A stretch of DNA of 64,000 nt from Mycoplasmopsis pullorum (GTDB lineage: Bacteria > Bacillota_I > Bacilli_A > Mycoplasmatales > Metamycoplasmataceae), in contig NZ_CP017813.1 in NCBI RefSeq assembly GCF_001900245.1, forward strand, positions 186,001-250,000. The letters run 5' to 3'. Below are positions 57,074 through 64,000 of this stretch, piece after piece. The translations under genes and the position numbers were made by a program. The first letter of the stretch is position 1. Each line of letters begins with the position of its first letter. Under the pieces are notes generated by a model, which was not told the DNA's origin, ran no database searches, and worked only from the letters and a program-made list of their open reading frames with translations.

Positions 57074-57825
57074 TGGAACAGTTTGTTAAAGCGTTTTTTG
57101 AAAATTGAAACCAACCACAACTTCTTTCCTTAGTCGTAACAGTAATAATTATTTTTATTATTTCGTTAATTGTTTTTATCAAAGCACAACAACAAAAAGC
57201 AAATAAAGCTCCCCAGGGGACAATTTTAGTTGTTGAGGGATACATTAACATTTTTGATAATACATTTGAAGATGCAACTGAGGGGAAACTCAAAAAATCT
57301 CGAATGTACCTATTTACCTTAGTTACCTTCTTATTAGTTGGTAACTTAGTAGTCATTTTAGGTTTTGAACCGATTGCAACTTCTTATTCAGTTACATTTA
57401 CATTAGGTCTATCAACCTTTATCGGAATTTATGTTGTTGCATTAATTTATCAAAAATGACGTATTATCAAAAAATATAAAAATCCAATTGATTTTATCGG
57501 ACAGTTTTCACCGTTAATCTCAATTAGTTTCCGTATTTTTGGTAATATCATTGGTGGTTCGACAATCATGTACCTAATTTATTATCTATTAGGTTATGTG
57601 TGACAGGTTACTTTTCATACAAGCACACCATTTTACTTTTTTGCACCGGTAATTACACCGCTATTACACCTTTATTTTGATGTCTTTGGAGCATTTATCC
57701 AAGCTTATGTATTTACCATTTTAACTATTATTTATTGAATTAATGAAGTTGAAGAAGAAACACCAAAAGCTAAAAAAACAGATAAAAAATCCCAAATTAA
57801 AGTTTTAAATCCGGATGTGTATTAA
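57073..57825 (+). CDS. atpB: ATP synthase Fo subunit a
   Basis: 250 residues with UGA Trp. The essential Arg of the proton path lies in ISFRIFGNIIGG and the last helices contain FGAFIQAYVFTILTIIY. About five membrane helices and a charged C-terminal tail. GGGGG lies just before the ATG, inside the end of atpI. Confidence 0.95.
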
Positions 57826-57849
57826 CATAACCGTAACTTAGGAGGAAAA

Positions 57850-58146
57850 ATGATTGAACAAGTTATTACAAAATTAGCAGATGAAACAGTTACAAATGCA
57901 AGTAGTGCATCAATTAGTACAGGAAAAGGATTAGTTGCGATCGGGGCTGGTCTTGCAATGATTGGTGTATTCGGTACCGGGGTTGGTCAAGGATACGCTG
58001 CTGGTAAAGCTGCAGAAGCTGTTGGACGTAATCCAGAAGCTGCTTCAAAAATCCGTACAATGATGATTGTTGGTATGGCTATTGCTGAATCTGCTGCTAT
58101 TTATTCTTTAATTATTGCTTTCTTATTAATTTTCGTTCTAAAATAA
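57850..58146 (+). CDS. atpE: ATP synthase Fo subunit c
   Basis: 98 residues: an N-terminal extension of about 25, then two helices. The cytosolic loop GRNPEA and the proton-carrying Glu in [10 protein letters not shown] are present. A longer N-terminus than in E. coli is common in mycoplasmas. AGGAGG precedes the ATG. Confidence 0.97.
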   Translation: MIEQVITKLADETVTNASSASISTGKGLVAIGAGLAMIGVFGTGVGQGYAAGKAAEAVGRNPEAASKIRTMMIVGMAIAESAAIYSLIIAFLLIFVLK

Positions 58147-58149
58147 AAA

Positions 58150-58716
58150 ATGAACAGCACATGATTTGTTAATGCAGACTTAGGCACAAGTGTTAGTGAA
58201 AAATTCCAGACAATTTTTCCAAACTTGTGAATGATGTTGGCAACTATTATTTCTTTTGTTTTAGCTTTTATATTTTTAACTTGTTTTTTATATAAACCAG
58301 TTAAAAATAAGATGAAGGAACGTCATGATTTTATTCAATCAAACATTGATTCATCAGTTGAACAAAAAGAAAAAGCAATTCAAAAAGTAAATGAAGCTAA
58401 TTTGAAATTGCAAGAAGCTCACAGACAAGCGGATTCAATTGTGAATAAAGCGAAAATGAGAGCTGAAAAAGTCATAATTTCATATACTGCAAAAGCGAAA
58501 AAAGAATCAATTAATTTATTAGCTGAAGCTAATTTAGACATTCAGTCACAACAAAAAGAATTTGAAAAACAATCAAAAGAAAAAATTGCACAAGCAGCAG
58601 TTGAATTAGCTAAAAAAATCTTAAATCGTGAGATTTCAAGTTCAACACAAGAAGAAATTATTAATGAGTTTTTAAATTCTGATAAAGATAATAAAAAGAA
58701 TGTATCAAAAAATTAA
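58150..58716 (+). CDS. atpF: ATP synthase Fo subunit b
   Basis: 188 residues with two UGA Trp near the start; the frame begins at 58150, three bases after atpE. One membrane helix (about 32-50), then a long Lys/Glu/Ala coiled-coil stalk. No lipobox, unlike lipoprotein-type b subunits of some mycoplasmas. Overlaps atpH by 17 bases. Confidence 0.93.
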
Positions 58717-59254
58717 TCCAATCGGTTATGCGATTGCACTCTATGAAATAGCAAAAGAAAGTAATAAATTTGAAGTGTTTCACAATCAAATTATTGAATG
58801 TAAAAACACAATTGAACAGAGTTCAGAACTAAAAAACATGTTGCAAAACATGAATATCGATGTTAAGGAAAAATTTGAAATTATTGATTTGATTTTCCCT
58901 CACTTTGATATTGACCTTAAAAATTTAATAAAAATCGTTTTACAAAAAAAAGAGCAATTTTTATTAAAAAGAGTTTTTAATTTATTTTTAAAAATGACAA
59001 GTGATGTATTGAATATTTTATTTGCTAAAATCATCACCGCTTATCCTTTAAGTGATGAACAATTAAAAGCTATTAAAAATAAATTAGAAAAACAATATAA
59101 CAAAAAAATTGAGATTCAAACCGCAATTGATCCAAGTTTAATTAGTGGTTTTGAAATACATGTTAATTCTGAAATTATTAGTAAAAACTATAATGAAGAA
59201 TTGAATAAAATTAAGAATTTTATTATTAATGAAAAAGGAGGGATAAATGGCTAA
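58700..59254 (+). CDS. atpH: ATP synthase F1 subunit delta
   Basis: 184 residues, typical length. N-terminal helical bundle ([16 protein letters not shown]) and a C-terminal [16 protein letters not shown] segment match the delta/OSCP family, which joins the F1 head to the b stalk. Overlaps both neighbours. Confidence 0.92.
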   Translation: MYQKINPIGYAIALYEIAKESNKFEVFHNQIIECKNTIEQSSELKNMLQNMNIDVKEKFEIIDLIFPHFDIDLKNLIKIVLQKKEQFLLKRVFNLFLKMTSDVLNILFAKIITAYPLSDEQLKAIKNKLEKQYNKKIEIQTAIDPSLISGFEIHVNSEIISKNYNEELNKIKNFIINEKGGING

Positions 59255-60821
59255 TCGTATTGATGATATTTCAGCGATTATTAAAGATCGAATCAAAAAT
59301 TTTGAATCTAAAGTTGATTATGCTGAAATTGGACATGTTATATCAATTGGTGACGGTATTGCATTAGCTAGTGGATTAGACAAAGTTAAAAACTCCGAAA
59401 TTGTTATTATTAACGAAAATGTCTATGGATTAGCGTTAAACTTAGAAGAGGAAGCTGTTGGTATTGCACTTTTTGGAAATGCTAACTCAGTTTCTGAAGG
59501 GGACACTGTTAAGAGAACTGGTAAAGTTATTTCAGTCAACGTTGGTGACCAACTTTTAGGTCGTGTAGTTAACTCTCTAGGTGAAGCAATCGATGGAAAA
59601 GGTGTAATTAAAGGACGTACACGTGAAATATTTAGAGTTGCTCCAGGGGTTATGAGTCGTAAAGAAGTTAATCAACCTTTAGAAACAGGTATCATTGCAA
59701 TCGATTCAATGATTCCGATTGGTAAGGGACAACGTGAATTGATTATCGGGGACAGACAAACAGGTAAAACAGCAATTGCGATTGACACCATCATTAACCA
59801 AAAAGATAAAAATGTAAAATGTGTCTACGTTGCAATTGGACAAAAAAACTCAACTGTTGCTCAAATTGTTAAAAAACTTTCTGATACTGGAGCAATGGAA
59901 TATACAACAGTTGTGGTTTCTGGAGCTTCAGAAGTAGCCCCTCAACAATACATCGCACCTTATACTGGTGTAACAATTGCTGAGGAGTGAATGGAAAAAG
60001 GGAATGATGTTTTAATTGTGTACGATGATTTATCAAAACATGCTATTGCTTATAGAACGCTTTCGCTTTTACTTAGAAGACCGCCTGGTCGTGAGGCTTA
60101 CCCCGGGGACGTTTTCTACTTACACTCGCAATTACTTGAACGTGCAGCACGTGTAACCCCAGAATATGGTGGTGGTTCAATTACTGCATTGCCAATTATT
60201 GAAACACAACAAGGGGATATTTCAGCATATATTCCAACTAATGTTATTTCAATTACAGATGGACAAATTTTCACTAAAGAAAACTTATTCAACTCTGGTC
60301 AAAGACCTGCAGTGGACGTTGGTTTTTCAGTTAGTCGTGTTGGTTCATCAGCTCAAACTAAAGCTATGAAAAGTGTTGTTGGTTCGCTAAAATTAGATTT
60401 AGCACAATATAATGAAATGTTAGCCTTTGCACAATTTGGTAGTGACTTGGACGATTCAACTAAAAGTATTTTAGACCATGGTGCTAAAGTTTATGAGTTA
60501 TTAAAACAAGAACAATATTCACCAATTTCTCAAGTTGCTCAAGCGGTAATTCTGCTTGGAGTAAAAGAAAGAATTATTAATCCATTACCAAAAGAAAATA
60601 TCCACGAATATCGTGACGCAATTATTAAATATCTTGAAGGTAACACTGAGGGACACACAATATTTGAAGAAATAAATGAAACCAAAGTTATTTCTCCAGA
60701 GAACTATAAAACTTTAGAAAAAGCATTAGTTCACATCGTAAAAGATATCATCGCATCTATTCCTAATTATGATCCGCAAAAATACAAACCATTTCCTAAA
60801 AAATTTAACGAGGTTGAATAA
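59247..60821 (+). CDS. atpA: ATP synthase F1 subunit alpha
   Basis: 524 residues with one UGA Trp at 59988. Non-catalytic nucleotide-binding subunit: Walker A GDRQTGKT (168-175), Walker [12 protein letters not shown], the arginine-finger region [22 protein letters not shown] before the ATG lies within atpH. Confidence 0.98.
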
Positions 60822-61672
60822 TGTCTAGTTTAAACTCATTAAAAAATCGTATTGCTGTTGTTGGAAACACTAAGAAAATTACTCATGCAATGGAATTAGT
60901 AGCTGCATCAAAATTAAGAAAATATCGCGAAATGTATGTTAATGTTGAAAAATTTAAAAATGTTTTAGAAGACACATTTTCAAAAATTTTGATTAATTTA
61001 TCACCTATTGACTTAAAAAACATTTTTCCAAGTAATAAATCAAATAGCACTTTATATATTGTTATCACAAGTGATTTAGGTTTATGCGGTTCTTATAATT
61101 CAAACATTTTTAATTTGTTAAAAACAACTGTAAACAAGGAAGACAAATTGATTGTTTTTGGTGCAAAAGGAATTTCAAACATTTATTATTCATGAATGAA
61201 AGATTTAATGATTCATGAAATTGCGAATTATGGTGAAAAAATAGAATACAATTTAACCAATTCAGTCGCAAAAATTGCACTTGAATTGTTCGAAAAAGGT
61301 GAAATTGGTTCAATCAAAGTAATTTACACAAAATTTATCAATAATGTGGTGCAGACTGCTAGCTGTGCACAACTCTTACCTATTGAAAAAGAGAATTTTA
61401 GTTCTCAAGAATTAGGAAGTGAGATTGAATTCGAACCTGATCCGCAAACAGTTTTAAAAAATGCAATTCCTTTATACATTTCGAGTTTAATTTATTCTCT
61501 TGGTATTTCTTCGAAAGTTTCAGAAATGGCTTCACGGAGAAATGCGATGGAAAATTCAACAGACAATGCAGATGAATTATTAAATGATCTTCATTTAGAA
61601 TTCAACAGAACAAGACAAAGTTTAATCACGCAAGAAATTTCAGAAATTGTTTCTGGAGCTGACGCTACATAA
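60821..61672 (+). CDS. atpG: ATP synthase F1 subunit gamma
   Basis: 283 residues with one UGA Trp. The N- and C-terminal helices of the central shaft are clear: IAVVGNTKKITHAMELVAASKLRK and ASRRNAMENSTDNADELLNDL. The middle ITSDLGLCGSYNSN is typical. It overlaps atpA by one base (TAATG). Confidence 0.96.
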
Positions 61673-61683
61673 TAGGAGACTAA

Positions 61684-63072
<1,389 letters not shown>

Positions 63073-63074
63073 AA

Positions 63075-63497
63075 ATGAATAATAAAGTTTATTTAACAAT
63101 AACTACTCCAGATAAAGTGTTTTTTGAAGGAAAAGTTAAGATTGTAACTTTAAAAACAGCTGATGGATACATCGGACTACAACCAAATCGTTCACCTTTA
63201 TTTTCAAACATTGAAATTGGTTCGTTAAATATTAATCAAAGCGGTGATCCAGATTATCAAAAATTTTTTATTGGTGGTGGTTTAGTTTATGCAGATGCAG
63301 GTCAAATTAATATTATTACTGATGACGTAATTAATTACAATGATATTGATTTACATCGTGCTGAACGCGATCGTAATTGAGCTTTGAATGAGTTGAAAAA
63401 CAAAAAATACTCAGCTACTGATGAAATGCGTTTGGAATTGAAGTTGAAAAAAGCACTTTCAAGAATCGAAGCTTACCACGAAGCACATCAAAAATAA
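63075..63497 (+). CDS. atpC: ATP synthase F1 subunit epsilon
   Basis: 140 residues with one UGA Trp. The beta-sandwich N-terminus (VYLTITTPDKVFFEGKV, DGYIGLQPNRSPL) and a two-helix C-terminus are present. Starts two bases after atpD and closes the atpIBEFHAGDC operon. Confidence 0.94.
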
Positions 63498-63499
63498 TT

Positions 63500-63534
63500 C
63501 AAAATTCCGAGTTAAATGACTTGGAATTTTTTGT
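63500..63534 (+). terminator. Terminator of the atp operon
   Basis: Stem aattccgagt / acttggaatt (one G-U) with loop taaatg, followed by TTTTTGTTT. Confidence 0.8.
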
Positions 63535-63644
63535 TTGGAAAAAAGCAAAATTAATTCATATTAGTCCACGAAAAAAACAAAAAATATGTTAAAATAAAAA
63601 AGAATTTTTAAATATTCAAATTCACAATTATAAATTAACCAATT

Positions 63645-63708
63645 ACATCCGCGGATTCGCATGGGGTGTGCTTGCATAAAGTAAGTGCTAGGCGTTGGAA
63701 ACGGATGT
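63645..63708 (+). promoter_or_regulatory. Structured leader RNA of rpsB
   Basis: A G/C-rich island in AT-rich DNA: outer stem acatccg / cggatgt (63645-63651 with 63702-63708) enclosing a purine-rich interior with further short pairings, 32 bases before the S2 start. Such leaders often let a ribosomal protein repress its own synthesis; S2 binding is inference. Confidence 0.6.
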
Positions 63709-63739
63709 CAAACTAACAAACTAAAAAATAAGGATAAAA

Positions 63740-64000
63740 ATGACAGAAAAAAAAGAAAAAACAACTGCAACAGTTGAAAAAGCTGTTGAAAAGAAAACAA
63801 CTCCAATCGTTTCAAAAGATAAATTATTAGAAGCTGGAGCATACTTTGGACACAAAGCTCACGCTTGAAATCCAAAAATGAAAGACCACATCGTTCCAAA
63901 CAAAAAGAACAAAGGTGCTCACATTATCGACATTACAAAAACACAAAAATACTTAGAATTTGCTTACTCATTAGTTTACAAATTAGCTGCTAAAAAAGCT
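63740..64000 (+). CDS. rpsB: 30S ribosomal protein S2 (3' end outside window)
   Basis: The first 87 codons are visible, with one UGA Trp. After a Lys/Thr/Glu-rich extension of about 25 residues, LLEAGAYFGHKAHAWNPKM and HIIDITKTQKYLEFAY match the S2 N-terminus. AAGGA precedes the ATG. The extension is longer than in most S2 proteins. Confidence 0.95.

Overview
The window is a stretch of an AT-rich Mollicute chromosome, most likely a mycoplasma of the hominis group. The main evidence is that UGA must be read as tryptophan: almost every long gene (leuS, lon, oppB, secDF, the helicase) is cut by in-frame TGA codons that fall at conserved Trp positions. Other support comes from the compact operons with overlapping genes, the large mycoplasma-type OppF, the fused SecDF, the Lmp-like GA/FIVAR surface protein and the lipoproteins. 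The species cannot be fixed from the sequence alone. All coordinates below use genetic code 4.

Layout. 2-4219: 3' part of a giant membrane-anchored surface protein. 4220-6900: a small accessory island on the minus strand, holding an HNH nuclease gene broken by an amber codon, an overlapping C5-cytosine methyltransferase, and a decayed gene remnant. 6905-10458: pth-tilS-ftsH. 10614-14117: ptsI, then an azoreductase-like and a luciferase-like flavoprotein. 14182-16875 (minus): rplS, trmD, rpsP and pgk. 17106-22742: two small membrane proteins, a c-di-AMP synthase, MgtE, an ECF-like S component and leuS, tightly packed. 22797-25400: lon. 25443-36695: a structured leader that I read as a lysine riboswitch with a transcription terminator, followed by pepF and oppABCDF. 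36713-38923: a membrane protein and a lipoprotein. 39065-39138: tRNA-Gly(UCC). 39230-43438: ruvAB and secDF. 43511-45330: nagA-nagB. 45426-48570: trpS, thrS (frameshifted in a G run) and a small membrane protein. 48666-49724: a divergent pair, a short conserved-looking gene and plsY. 49907-52969: rpsL-rpsG-fusA. 53221-56442 (minus): a large SF1 helicase. 56633-63497: the complete atpIBEFHAGDC operon. 63645-64000: structured leader and the start of rpsB.

How it fits together. The organism appears to live on imported peptides and amino sugars. Opp imports peptides, cytosolic PepF cuts them, and the leader suggests that free lysine switches this pathway off. NagA/NagB feed amino sugars to glycolysis (pgk), with PTS enzyme I for sugar uptake. 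The F1Fo ATPase maintains the membrane potential. CdaM next to MgtE suggests ion homeostasis linked to c-di-AMP.

The observations most worth following are the lysine-riboswitch control of peptide uptake, a LeuRS whose editing domain has lost its recognisable catalytic motifs while ThrRS keeps its own, the thrS G-run frameshift, the broken nuclease beside an intact methylase, a covarying pair of related terminators, an 18-bp repeat shared by two intergenic regions, and the structured leaders of rpsP and rpsB.
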